Below, piece after piece: positions 6,613-13,037 of a stretch of DNA of 13,037 nucleotides. The notes under the pieces were generated by a model that saw only the letters and a program-made list of their open reading frames with translations, was not told where the DNA came from and searched no databases. Every line of letters starts with the position of its first letter. Within the stretch, counting starts at the first letter, position 1. The stretch covers positions 1 to 13,037 of the forward strand of contig CATJZR010000087.1 of NCBI GenBank assembly GCA_949745625.1, given 5' to 3'. The DNA comes from an uncultured Eubacteriales bacterium. Lineage in GTDB: Bacteria; Bacillota; Clostridia; Christensenellales; Borkfalkiaceae. The translations under genes and the position numbers were made by a program.

Positions 6613-7143
6613 ATGTTAATAGAGAAATCACTTACTTCTTCAAGAATAACTGTACGTAATTATAAAAAATCAGACCTGTCATATCTTACTGCAATGTGGT
6701 TTGACGAGGAAAACGGCAAATATATGAGCGACCCTACGGTGGAATATGTGGACAGCGATTTCCAAAAAGCTCTTAGCTGTCTTGAAAACAATCCCGACGG
6801 ATATTATTTGACGGTTGTTTTAAACGGTTCTGACAAGATAATAGGTTCTGCTTGTATTTTCCCTGACAAGAAAAAGGAAATATTCGATATTGGATATTGT
6901 ATTCATAAGAACTATTGGGGAAAAAGGTTTGGCTCTGAACTGTTGGCTTTAATCGTTACTTGGATACGCAACAATGGCGGTATTGAAATAACTGCGGAAG
7001 TTGCGCAAGATAATATTGCATCGAATAGATTGCTTACAAATAACGGCTTTAAGATAAAAAAGAAATCGCAATTCAAAAAATATAAAATGAATATCAGTTT
7101 TAATAGTTACATTTATACTTTTGATTGCACCAATCAAACTTGA
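6613..7143 (+). CDS. GNAT family N-acetyltransferase
   Basis: The 176-residue protein has the GNAT fold of the RimJ/RimL type, which transfers an acetyl group from acetyl-CoA to an amine on a protein N-terminus or small molecule; the substrate cannot be told. Features seen: a conserved start SSRITVRNYKKSDL, the strand and loop IGSACIFPDK then FDIGYCIHKNYWGKRFGSELLALI, where the GKRFGSE segment matches the acetyl-CoA pyrophosphate loop, and the late motif NIASNRLLTNNGF common to the family. It is cytoplasmic, with no signal or membrane segment. It is the only + strand protein gene here, clearly more AT-rich than the flanking operons, and has its own promoter but no obvious Shine-Dalgarno motif. 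These traits suggest it was inserted between two older operons. It looks intact. Confidence 0.85.
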   Translation: MLIEKSLTSSRITVRNYKKSDLSYLTAMWFDEENGKYMSDPTVEYVDSDFQKALSCLENNPDGYYLTVVLNGSDKIIGSACIFPDKKKEIFDIGYCIHKNYWGKRFGSELLALIVTWIRNNGGIEITAEVAQDNIASNRLLTNNGFKIKKKSQFKKYKMNISFNSYIYTFDCTNQT

Positions 7144-7173
7144 ATTAAATTTCAATTAACGCACTAAACTTGT

Positions 7174-7218
7174 ATGGTAAAAGGCTCTCTGACATTTCGT
7201 CCGAGAGCCTTTTACCAT
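7174..7218. terminator. Bidirectional terminator hairpin between convergent genes
   Basis: A perfect 16-bp inverted repeat (7174-7189 with 7203-7218) encloses 13 bases that can pair three more times (GAC/GTC) around ATTTC. Its core is GGCTCTC/GAGAGCC flanked by AAAA and TTTT, so it reads as an intrinsic terminator on either strand. It lies 30 bases after the acetyltransferase stop and downstream of the ymfI-like gene, serving both. The T tracts are only four long, and pairing continues past them, unusual for a simple terminator. Confidence 0.7.
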
Positions 7219-7291
7219 CGCTTGAAAGTTCAACTATTAAAAATTTAGTCTTAAAATTCACTATGGGAAGTGAGCTTTTTGACCGCACCTT

Positions 7292-8017
7292 TTATTTTCC
7301 GAAGCCGCCGCCCACGGAAAGCACTTCGCCCGTTACGTATTCCGCATCGGACAGATACACGCACGCCCTTGCAACCTCTTCGGGATTGCCTATGCGCCCC
7401 ATTGGAATCTGCGCAACAAGCTGTTCCATTTCGTCGCCCGTCAACTCAGAATTCATCTGCGTATCTATAACGCCGGGCGAAACGCAGTTTACGCGTACCT
7501 TGGACGGAGCAAGCTCTTTTGCAAGCGCCTTGGTAAAAGCAATCAGCGCGCCCTTGGAAGCAGAATACGCGACCTCGCAGCTGGCGCCGACCTCTCCCCA
7601 TATCGAAGACACGTTGATTATGCACCCGCCGCCGTTGCCTATCATTCTGTCGGCAACCGCACGCGAGCATAAAAACGCGCCGTTCATATTCACGGCGAAA
7701 ATTTTGTTCCAATCCGCAAGAGTGGTGTCCTGAATTACGCGGATAAGTGAAATTCCCGCGTTGTTCACAAGCACGTCAAGTGTGTCGTAAATGGAAAAAT
7801 ATTCCCTGAACATAGACCGCACCTGCGCCTCGTCCGAAACGTCTGCGCGCATAAGCACGGGGCAGTAGCCAAGCATATTGAACTCCTCCTGCGTGGCAAG
7901 CGCGCTGCGCTCGTCGTTGCAGTAATTTAAAACCACCTCGCAGCCCTGCTTTAAAAATTCAAGGGCAATTGCCTTGCCTATTCCCTTCGTTCCGCCCGTC
8001 ACCAGCACGGTTTTCAT
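7292..8017 (-). CDS. ymfI: Short-chain dehydrogenase, probable EF-P 5-aminopentanone reductase (YmfI-like)
   Basis: A classical SDR oxidoreductase of 241 residues. The NAD(P) motif TGGTKGIG is at 7-14, NNAG at 85-88, the catalytic Ser at 137/138 in NVSSIWG, and the Tyr151/Lys155 pair in YSASK. The run SSIWGEVGASCEVAYSASK and the end VTGEVLSVGGGF closely resemble, from memory, the Bacillota EF-P 5-aminopentanone reductase YmfI. In B. subtilis YmfI reduces the 5-aminopentanone group on the conserved lysine of elongation factor P to 5-aminopentanol. A FabG-type 3-oxoacyl-ACP reductase is the main alternative; no fatty acid genes are nearby, and no efp gene is in the window either. It is the last gene of the aro operon and starts in an ATGA overlap with aroK. 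The SDR fold is certain; the specific function is an inference. Confidence 0.8.
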   Translation of the reverse strand: MKTVLVTGGTKGIGKAIALEFLKQGCEVVLNYCNDERSALATQEEFNMLGYCPVLMRADVSDEAQVRSMFREYFSIYDTLDVLVNNAGISLIRVIQDTTLADWNKIFAVNMNGAFLCSRAVADRMIGNGGGCIINVSSIWGEVGASCEVAYSASKGALIAFTKALAKELAPSKVRVNCVSPGVIDTQMNSELTGDEMEQLVAQIPMGRIGNPEEVARACVYLSDAEYVTGEVLSVGGGFGK

Positions 8018-8520
8018 ATTCCTTCCTCTCTACGCATAAAAAATTTTTGCAAAACCTCGCGCGGCGTCAGTCCGTCGGTATCGATGATAAAATCCGCAAC
8101 GCATTCGTATATCCGCGCTCTCTCTTCGTATAGCTTGGTAAGCCTTTCTTTTTTGTCACCCGCAAGCAACGGTCTCGAAGAGTCGCCTTCAAGTCTATTC
8201 AAAAGCGTGTCTATCCTTGCTCTCAGATATACGATTTCACCGCTCTTTTTAAAAAGCCGCACATTCTCTTCCCGCAATACCGCGCCGCCGCCAGTTGAGA
8301 CCAATGCGTCGTCGCCATAGCTGCAAATTTCGCGTATCACCTCGGTTTCGAGTTCGCGGAAATATTCTTCGCCGTAGTCGGAAAATATTGCATTTATATC
8401 GCCGTGGCGGCTTGTAATAAACGCGTCGGTATCGTAAATCTGTTTGTGACAAATACTTTCATACAGGTCTATAACCGTCGTTTTGCCGCTTCCGGGCATA
8501 CCGATTAAAAAGGTATTCAT
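8014..8520 (-). CDS. aroK: Shikimate kinase
   Basis: Phosphorylates shikimate at the 3-hydroxyl with ATP, the fifth step of chorismate synthesis. The 168-residue length is typical. The P-loop is GMPGSGKT (7-14). The shikimate-binding residues are visible: Asp32 in YDTD, Arg55 in FRELE, and the glycine triplet in STGGGAV (77-79). Arg116 in SSRPLL marks the lid. It is cytoplasmic. Both ends are ATGA overlaps, with aroQ before it and the ymfI-like gene after it, so it is probably translated by coupling. Nothing is missing, and no fusion partner is present. Confidence 0.95.
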   Translation of the reverse strand: MNTFLIGMPGSGKTTVIDLYESICHKQIYDTDAFITSRHGDINAIFSDYGEEYFRELETEVIREICSYGDDALVSTGGGAVLREENVRLFKKSGEIVYLRARIDTLLNRLEGDSSRPLLAGDKKERLTKLYEERARIYECVADFIIDTDGLTPREVLQKFFMRREEGI

Positions 8521-8930
8521 AGCTTAAAGCTTTCACCCGCAAGAATATAGCTGTTTTTGCCGAAGCCGCAGATTACGCCCTTACATACCTCGGATATTAC
8601 AGATTTTTTTCTGAACTCTTCCCTTGCGTGCACGTTGGATAAATGCACCTCCACGACAGGCGTGCTGATTGAAGCAATGGCGTCGCGAATTGCATAGCTG
8701 TAATGACTGAATGCGCCGGCGTTTAAAATTATGCCGTCGAAGCCTTCCGCGCACTGAATAGCGGTGCAAATATCGCCCTCGTTATTGCTTTGATAAAACT
8801 CACAGCTGTCGCCGCTGAAATGCTCGACTATATCATAGTTTATTTCATCAAGCGTTTGGGTTCCGTATACATCCTTTTCACGCAGCCCCGTCATATTAAG
8901 ATTTACACCGTTTATAAATAACAGTTTCAT
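8517..8930 (-). CDS. aroQ: 3-dehydroquinate dehydratase, type II
   Basis: Converts 3-dehydroquinate to 3-dehydroshikimate, the third shikimate step, by the type II mechanism (dodecameric enzyme). At 137 residues it is near the usual 140-150. Catalytic and binding residues seen: Arg17 and Tyr22 in LREKDVYGTQTL, Asn70 and His76 in LNAGAFSHYS, His96 in VEVHLSNV, and Arg107 in REEFRKKS. The usual NGPNLN motif reads NGVNLN, a Pro-to-Val change away from the catalytic residues. It lies between aroE and aroK, overlapping each by ATGA. The identification is secure. Confidence 0.95.
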   Translation of the reverse strand: MKLLFINGVNLNMTGLREKDVYGTQTLDEINYDIVEHFSGDSCEFYQSNNEGDICTAIQCAEGFDGIILNAGAFSHYSYAIRDAIASISTPVVEVHLSNVHAREEFRKKSVISEVCKGVICGFGKNSYILAGESFKL

Positions 8931-9724
8931 TTTCTACCCTCCTTAAATAAATCGAAAAGCCGTTTTGCCTCTGCACCGTCCGCAGGCTTATTAAAAAAAA
9001 TGCACTGCGCGTAATACGCCTGATAAAACAGCATAGCCAGTCCGTTGATTATACGCTTCCCGCAACCCTCGGCAATTCGTAAAAATTCGCTTTTGGCAGG
9101 CTCGTAAATCAAGTCGACGGCGACATCGCAAAGCGCGAGAGTATCCTCGCCGAGCGGTGAAATCCCCTCAGTTGCGTGCATACCTATTCCCGTAGCGTTA
9201 ATCACCGCGTAATAAGGCATTGGTGTTACACGTTCTATTGCCGCAACCGCGGGAAACTCCTCGGAAATTCGTTTTGCCATTTCCACGCGCTTATCGTAAA
9301 CGAAAACGTGCGCACCCGCATCCGCAAGCTTCTTTGCAACGCTTCTGCCAGCGCCACCCGCACCGAGCAACAGAATATCCCTGCCGCCGACCTTTACGCC
9401 GCCGTTGTCGAGCATAAGCATAAAACCCAGCCCGTCGGTATTGTGCCCCGAAGCGTCGCTCCCCCTCACGGTATTGACGGAGCCGAAAGTTCTAGCGTCG
9501 CCCTCAACGCTTTTAAGGTACGGAATAATATTCAGCTTATACGGAATAGTGACGTTGAACCCGTCGTATTTACCGAAAAATTTTTCTATACTCTCGTTGA
9601 ATTCGTTTTCGGGAACGGATACCTTTTCATAGGTCAGACTGTTTCCCGAACTCTTTGCGATAAAGTCGTGAATTTCCGGGCTCAAAGACTTTGAAACATC
9701 TTTACCTATAACAGCAAGCCTCAT
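8927..9724 (-). CDS. aroE: Shikimate dehydrogenase (NADP+)
   Basis: Reduces 3-dehydroshikimate to shikimate with NADPH, the fourth step. The 265-residue protein has the substrate-binding SKSLSPEIH (11-19), the catalytic Lys63 in NVTIPYK, Asn84 in SVNT and Asp97 in NTDGLGF. A Rossmann loop GAGGAG (121-126) binds the cofactor, and the C-terminal Gln245 lies in MLFYQAYYAQ, the usual substrate contact. All are typical of AroE rather than of the YdiB or quinate-specific branches, though cofactor choice cannot be proved from sequence. It overlaps aroB upstream and aroQ downstream by ATGA. Confidence 0.95.
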   Translation of the reverse strand: MRLAVIGKDVSKSLSPEIHDFIAKSSGNSLTYEKVSVPENEFNESIEKFFGKYDGFNVTIPYKLNIIPYLKSVEGDARTFGSVNTVRGSDASGHNTDGLGFMLMLDNGGVKVGGRDILLLGAGGAGRSVAKKLADAGAHVFVYDKRVEMAKRISEEFPAVAAIERVTPMPYYAVINATGIGMHATEGISPLGEDTLALCDVAVDLIYEPAKSEFLRIAEGCGKRIINGLAMLFYQAYYAQCIFFNKPADGAEAKRLFDLFKEGRK

Positions 9725-10755
9725 TGATTTACTTCCTTTAAAAGACGAACATATTCATCAAAGCTCAGCTTTAATTCGGTGCTTTCCCCCTCGCTAGTCG
9801 GCACTACAAGAGAAATGCTTTCGCCCGTATTTTTCTTGTCCATTTTAGCAAGCCCGGCAGCTTTTTCAATATCAGCGTACACCGGAATTTTAACCGCGCG
9901 TTCAATAAGCCGCCTTAACTCGGCGTAATATTTTACATCCCCTATTTTCAACTTTTCCGCAATATGCAGCTCGTAATACATTCCGATAAGCACAAACTCA
10001 CCGTGCGACTTTCTGCGATAATACAGCTCCGCTGCGTGCCCCGTAGTATGTCCGAGGTTGAGCGTTTTTCGTATACCGTTCACATCGCGCTCGTCCACGG
10101 AAACCACGCGGACCTTGTGCCTTATGCAGTCGGGAACGATTGAACCGAGAAAATCGAGACTGAAAATATTAGCCTCTTTTAAAAGCTTCGAGTAAACGAC
10201 CTTATCGAGCGCGGCATACTTGATAATCTCGCCGAGCCCGCACCTGATTTCACGCGGCGGCAAGGTTTTCAAAAACAAAGGGTCGACTATTACTTCGCTC
10301 GGCTGATAAAACGTGCCGACGAGATTTTTTATATTTTTAAAATCGACCGCCGTCTTTCCGCCGACCGAGCTGTCTACCTGCGACAGCAGCGTCGTCGGTA
10401 TCTGAACTGCGTTAACTCCGCGCATATATAGCGAGGCGGCAAGTCCCGCAATATCGCCGACGACTCCTCCCCCGAACGCAATTACGGTGCAACTGCGATT
10501 AAGCTCCGCATCTGCCATTGCTGCGAGAATATCGGAAAGATAGCGAAACGTCTTACTTTTCTCGCCCGCAGGCAAAACATAAAGCCCGCAACCGACGAAA
10601 TACTCTTTGATAAGTTTTCCGTAAATCGCGTTTACGTTGGTGTCGGTCACTAAGAATTTCTGCCCGCCAAGCAACGGCGCATATTTTACAAACGCTCCAT
10701 CTCCGCAATGAATGATGCTTTTACACGATGACGTATTCAATAAAATATCCGTCAT
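9721..10755 (-). CDS. aroB: 3-dehydroquinate synthase
   Basis: Cyclises DAHP to 3-dehydroquinate using NAD+ and a divalent metal, the second shikimate step. In its 344 residues the NAD-binding FGGGVVGD (94-101) is followed by the hallmark QIPTTLLSQVDSSVGGKTAV. The metal ligands are Glu176 in CGLGEIIKY, His236 in LNLGHTTGHA and His251 in KSHGEF. Length and motif order fit the stand-alone bacterial AroB. It is translationally coupled (ATGA) to aroC before it and aroE after it. The gene supplying its substrate, DAHP synthase, is not in the window. Confidence 0.96.
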   Translation of the reverse strand: MTDILLNTSSCKSIIHCGDGAFVKYAPLLGGQKFLVTDTNVNAIYGKLIKEYFVGCGLYVLPAGEKSKTFRYLSDILAAMADAELNRSCTVIAFGGGVVGDIAGLAASLYMRGVNAVQIPTTLLSQVDSSVGGKTAVDFKNIKNLVGTFYQPSEVIVDPLFLKTLPPREIRCGLGEIIKYAALDKVVYSKLLKEANIFSLDFLGSIVPDCIRHKVRVVSVDERDVNGIRKTLNLGHTTGHAAELYYRRKSHGEFVLIGMYYELHIAEKLKIGDVKYYAELRRLIERAVKIPVYADIEKAAGLAKMDKKNTGESISLVVPTSEGESTELKLSFDEYVRLLKEVNQ

Positions 10756-11870
10756 AGCAGCTCACCGTATCTTTTAATTACCTCAGACATATTATCGCCA
10801 CCCAGTCGCTCGGACACTGCGTTTGCAATTACTAATGCCGTTACGCTTTCCAGCACGATTTCCGCAGCGCAAACCGCACATACGTCGCTACGCTCCGCCG
10901 CTGCAACCGCCTCTCGTTTTGTTACGTAATCAACTGTTTTCAATCCTTTCATGAGCGTCGGTATCGGCTTCATTGCCGCACGTACGACAATTTCCTCGCC
11001 GTTAGACATTCCACCCTCTATACCGCCAGCGTTATTTGTATTGCGGTAAAATTTACCGTTATAAAATATTTCGTCGTGGACCTTACTGCCAGCCAATTCC
11101 GCAGCGCCGAATCCAATTCCTATTTCCACGCCCTTTATTGCCTGCACCCCCATCAGAGCGCCGCACAGACGAGCATCAAGCTTCGAATCGTTTTGCATAC
11201 AGCTTCCAAAGCCGCTTTTCAGTCCTTTTACTCGAATTTCTATTACGCCTCCCGCAGTATCGCCATCGGCTTTGAGCTTGTCTATCAGCTTTATTGCCTC
11301 TGCCGAGCCGTGAAGCATAAACAAAGGATTATCTTTTGCTGCCGCAAGCTCGCCGAACTTATATTCGTTACCGTCTTTAACGCCGCATACGCTTCTGACG
11401 TAGCCGGATACTTCCACGCCGAGAGCTCTAAGATATTGCCTTGCGAAAGTACCGGCAACGACGTTCGTCGCAGTGGAGCGCGCACTCGCGCGTTCAAGTA
11501 TATTGCGGGCGTCGGTATGTCCGTACTTTTTAAGCCCGGTCAAATCGGCGTGACCAGGGCGAACAGCAGTAAGCTGCTTTCGGGAAGTATCGCACCCCTC
11601 GGGCGCCATACATTCGCGCCAGTTTTCATAGTCGGAATTTAACACGCTGAAAGCGAGCGGACTTCCCAGTGTTTTTAAATTGCGCACACCGCTTAAAATT
11701 TCCACCCTGTCGCGTTCAATTTTCTGTCTGCCGCCCCTGCCGTATCCGCTTTGACGCAAAGCCAGATATTCATTTATCTCGTCTATATTTATTTCAAGTC
11801 CTGCAGGGAATCCTTCCATTATTCCCACAAGCGCTTTACCGTGCGACTCGCCTGCCGTTGTAAGCTTCAT
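10752..11870 (-). CDS. aroC: Chorismate synthase
   Basis: Converts EPSP to chorismate in the last shikimate step and needs reduced FMN. The 372-residue protein contains the three signatures: GESHGKAL with His10 near the N-terminus, RPGHADLTG with His107, and the late RSDVCAV with Asp329. FMN- and substrate-contacting segments such as QSGYGRGGR (40-48), RASARSTA and GGIEGGMSNG (292-301) are present. Whether it reduces its own flavin cannot be seen; most bacterial enzymes rely on another reductase. It is the first aro gene of the operon, starting in an ATGA overlap with the metallo-beta-lactamase-fold gene. Confidence 0.97.
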   Translation of the reverse strand: MKLTTAGESHGKALVGIMEGFPAGLEINIDEINEYLALRQSGYGRGGRQKIERDRVEILSGVRNLKTLGSPLAFSVLNSDYENWRECMAPEGCDTSRKQLTAVRPGHADLTGLKKYGHTDARNILERASARSTATNVVAGTFARQYLRALGVEVSGYVRSVCGVKDGNEYKFGELAAAKDNPLFMLHGSAEAIKLIDKLKADGDTAGGVIEIRVKGLKSGFGSCMQNDSKLDARLCGALMGVQAIKGVEIGIGFGAAELAGSKVHDEIFYNGKFYRNTNNAGGIEGGMSNGEEIVVRAAMKPIPTLMKGLKTVDYVTKREAVAAAERSDVCAVCAAEIVLESVTALVIANAVSERLGGDNMSEVIKRYGELL

Positions 11871-12862
11871 ACGTTACCTCGATTAAATTTGTATCCCGAC
11901 TGCGTAACCTCTACCGTAACGGTGCCAAGCTCGTCGGTTCTGTAAAGATTTTCGCCTACGCTGTTAATAACGTCAGACAACACTTTAACCGATGCCGCAC
12001 CGTTTTCGCCGACGGAAATCACCGCAGCCTCCGGACGGATTACATCGTAAAACGCCGCGCACGCGGAAGCCTCGCCTCCGTGGTTAGCAACCTGTACTAT
12101 CTTGCACTTTTCAAGTACGGCGGGATAATCGTTCCCCGCCACCCCATAAGAAATCGCAACCGAATTTAGAACTGCCGCCTCTACGTCACTCGTAAATAAA
12201 AACGCAGTTTCGCCGTATTCCAACCAAATAACGGCAGAGCTGTTGTTGCGAGCCGATTTTGTAGGGTTTTCATTCAGTTGAGAATACTCGCCTCCTTCAA
12301 GTCCGATTACCGAGGGCGAAAGAAAGGTAAAAAAGTAATCGTCTGTTTTCGCGCCAGCGTTATACTGACTGTAAATAATTTCAGCACCGCTTGACTTGGC
12401 GCCGTCGTAAAACCTGCGAAAACCGTCGGTTACATACTTGTTTTTGCAATACGGCATATATACGGTATTGATAGTTTTATATTTTATAATTTCGGAAAGA
12501 CCGCTGCAATGTTCGTTATTTACCGAAGAACAAACGAGATAGTCAATCGTCTCTATGCCTCGTCTATTAAGCTCTTTTATTACTCTCGAATTGTTCGAAT
12601 ACTTGCCGTTGCCGGCATCTATAAGCATATTTTTGCCGTCTGGAAGCTCGACAATTATACAGTCGCCGTAACCGACGTCTATAAAGCTTACACACATTAC
12701 ACCCATTTCGGCACGCTTGCCGGAAACGAGGTAGCATGCAAGATATTTGACGGGAATAAATGCGTTGGTAATAAGTACCGCGGCGGCAATCAACGCGACC
12801 GTGCACGACGATATTATTGACCATAGTTTTGCTTTTGAAAGCTTTTTCGCTTTTTTCTTCAT
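11867..12862 (-). CDS. Membrane-anchored ComEC-type MBL-fold protein with decayed metal site
   Basis: The 331-residue product starts with a Lys-rich stretch and one hydrophobic segment (about 13-37), so it is probably anchored by its N-terminus with the rest outside the membrane. Residues 57-320 match the metallo-beta-lactamase domain found at the C-terminus of ComEC/Rec2: FIDVGYGD (60-67), LIDAG (80-84), NNSSAVIWLEYG (206-217), FTSDVE (223-228, with Asp226) and VISVGENG (271-278). The normal metal motif HxHxDH is here SSVNNEH (112-118), keeping only the last His, and the late HHGS is NHGG (250-253). Hydrolysis by the usual two-metal mechanism therefore looks unlikely, and a binding or structural role is possible. 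It leads the aro operon and is joined to aroC by ATGA. The ribosome site is weak (TAGG about 9 bases upstream). The competence channel part of ComEC is absent. Confidence 0.75.
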   Translation of the reverse strand: MKKKAKKLSKAKLWSIISSCTVALIAAAVLITNAFIPVKYLACYLVSGKRAEMGVMCVSFIDVGYGDCIIVELPDGKNMLIDAGNGKYSNNSRVIKELNRRGIETIDYLVCSSVNNEHCSGLSEIIKYKTINTVYMPYCKNKYVTDGFRRFYDGAKSSGAEIIYSQYNAGAKTDDYFFTFLSPSVIGLEGGEYSQLNENPTKSARNNSSAVIWLEYGETAFLFTSDVEAAVLNSVAISYGVAGNDYPAVLEKCKIVQVANHGGEASACAAFYDVIRPEAAVISVGENGAASVKVLSDVINSVGENLYRTDELGTVTVEVTQSGYKFNRGNV

Positions 12863-12887
12863 CGGTTATACCTATAATTACAGTTAA

Positions 12888-12916
12888 ATTTTAACATAAT
12901 GAATAAAAAAATACAA
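12888..12916 (-). promoter_or_regulatory. Probable promoter of the aro operon
   Basis: On the - strand TTGTAT (12916-12911) and TAAAAT (12893-12888) are 17 bases apart. Transcription should start about 12881, giving a leader of about 18 bases before the first ATG at 12862. Each box departs from consensus, so strength is moderate. The leader is too short for a riboswitch or T-box, so any control by aromatic amino acids would have to act on the promoter itself. Confidence 0.5.
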
Positions 12917-12924
12917 GGTATTGC

Positions 12925-12953
12925 TTGACAAAGTTTTTAATATACATTATAAT
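12925..12953 (+). promoter_or_regulatory. Consensus promoter of tRNA-Leu
   Basis: A perfect -35 TTGACA (12925-12930) and a perfect -10 TATAAT (12948-12953) with an ideal 17-base spacer precede the tRNA. The predicted start is at about 12960, roughly 5 bases before the mature 5' end. A full-consensus promoter fits a strongly expressed stable RNA. Its -35 lies 8 bases from the -35 of the oppositely directed aro promoter. Confidence 0.85.
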
Positions 12954-12964
12954 TTTTTTGTTTT

Positions 12965-13037
12965 GCGGACGTGGCGAAATTGGCAGACGCGCAGGTTTCA
13001 GGTTCCTGTGGGCAACCATGGGGGTTCAAGTCCCTTC
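12965..13037 (+). tRNA. tRNA-Leu (anticodon CAG), cut by the window edge
   Basis: A class II tRNA with a long variable arm. Acceptor 5' strand GCGGACG is at 12965-12971, the D arm at 12974-12990 (stem GCG/CGC, loop with TTGG), and the anticodon arm at 12992-13008 with loop TTCAGGT and anticodon CAG at 12999-13001. A variable arm TGG-GCAA-CCA follows, then a T arm with loop TTCAAGT (13025-13031) and two G-U pairs in its stem. The 3' acceptor strand and discriminator base lie beyond the window. CAG reads CUG leucine codons. The top pair of the anticodon stem is a T-T mismatch, tolerated in some tRNAs. Confidence 0.93.

Noticed and set aside
7258..7280. Weak hairpin TCACT/AGTGA followed by CTTTTT between the convergent genes
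   Set aside because: Five pairs with AT-rich ends are too weak to call a terminator, and a far stronger hairpin lies at 7174-7218.
7170..7733. 187-codon + strand frame opposite the ymfI-like gene
   Set aside because: It begins in the terminator hairpin and mirrors the coding frame of a certain SDR gene.
12863..12881. T-box or other riboswitch controlling the aro operon
   Set aside because: The predicted leader is about 18 bases, with no T-box sequence or terminator, and the space is shared with the tRNA promoter.
1..13037. CRISPR arrays, transposases, integrases or phage genes
   Set aside because: No spaced direct repeats and no such protein families were seen on either strand.

Overview
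The window looks like a chromosomal segment from a low-to-mid GC bacterium of the Bacillota, most likely a Clostridia-type lineage. The reasons are the gene order dgt-like / dnaG / rpoD / trmK / nif3 / zinc-ribbon protein, a SigA-sized sigma factor, a Gram-positive-style TrmK, consensus TTGACA/TATAAT promoters and a Firmicute-shaped 6S RNA. No phage, transposase or CRISPR array was seen. The lineage is inferred from gene content only.

Left end (1-394): a well-formed 6S RNA gene (+ strand, about 66-244) with its own promoter faces a compact unit on the - strand (about 335 to 249). That unit has a consensus promoter, a small hairpin, a GGAGG motif and an intrinsic terminator. I read it as a small RNA or a short leader/peptide transcript that I do not recognise.

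Region 2 (395-6379, all - strand): the housekeeping 'macromolecular synthesis' cluster. In transcription order it encodes a dGTPase-like HD phosphohydrolase, DNA primase DnaG, the primary sigma factor RpoD/SigA, the tRNA m1A22 methyltransferase TrmK, a Nif3-family dinuclear-metal protein and a coiled-coil C4 zinc-ribbon protein. The genes are tightly spaced or overlapping, so this is probably one operon linking dNTP balance, replication priming, transcription initiation and tRNA modification.

Region 3 (6380-7291): an AT-rich island in the opposite orientation. It holds a GNAT acetyltransferase with its own promoter and is bordered by homopolymer tracts and inverted repeats. A long hairpin at 7174-7218 separates it from the next operon.

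Region 4 (7292-12862, - strand): a seven-gene operon in which every one of the six junctions is a 4-base ATGA stop/start overlap. In transcription order: a membrane-anchored ComEC-type metallo-beta-lactamase-fold protein with a decayed metal site, aroC, aroB, aroE, aroQ, aroK, and a short-chain dehydrogenase resembling the EF-P 5-aminopentanone reductase YmfI. Five of the seven shikimate steps are present; DAHP synthase and aroA (EPSP synthase) are not in the window.

Right end (12863-13037): two back-to-back promoters, one for the aro operon (- strand) and one, a perfect consensus, for tRNA-Leu(CAG), which the window edge cuts off within the 3' acceptor strand.
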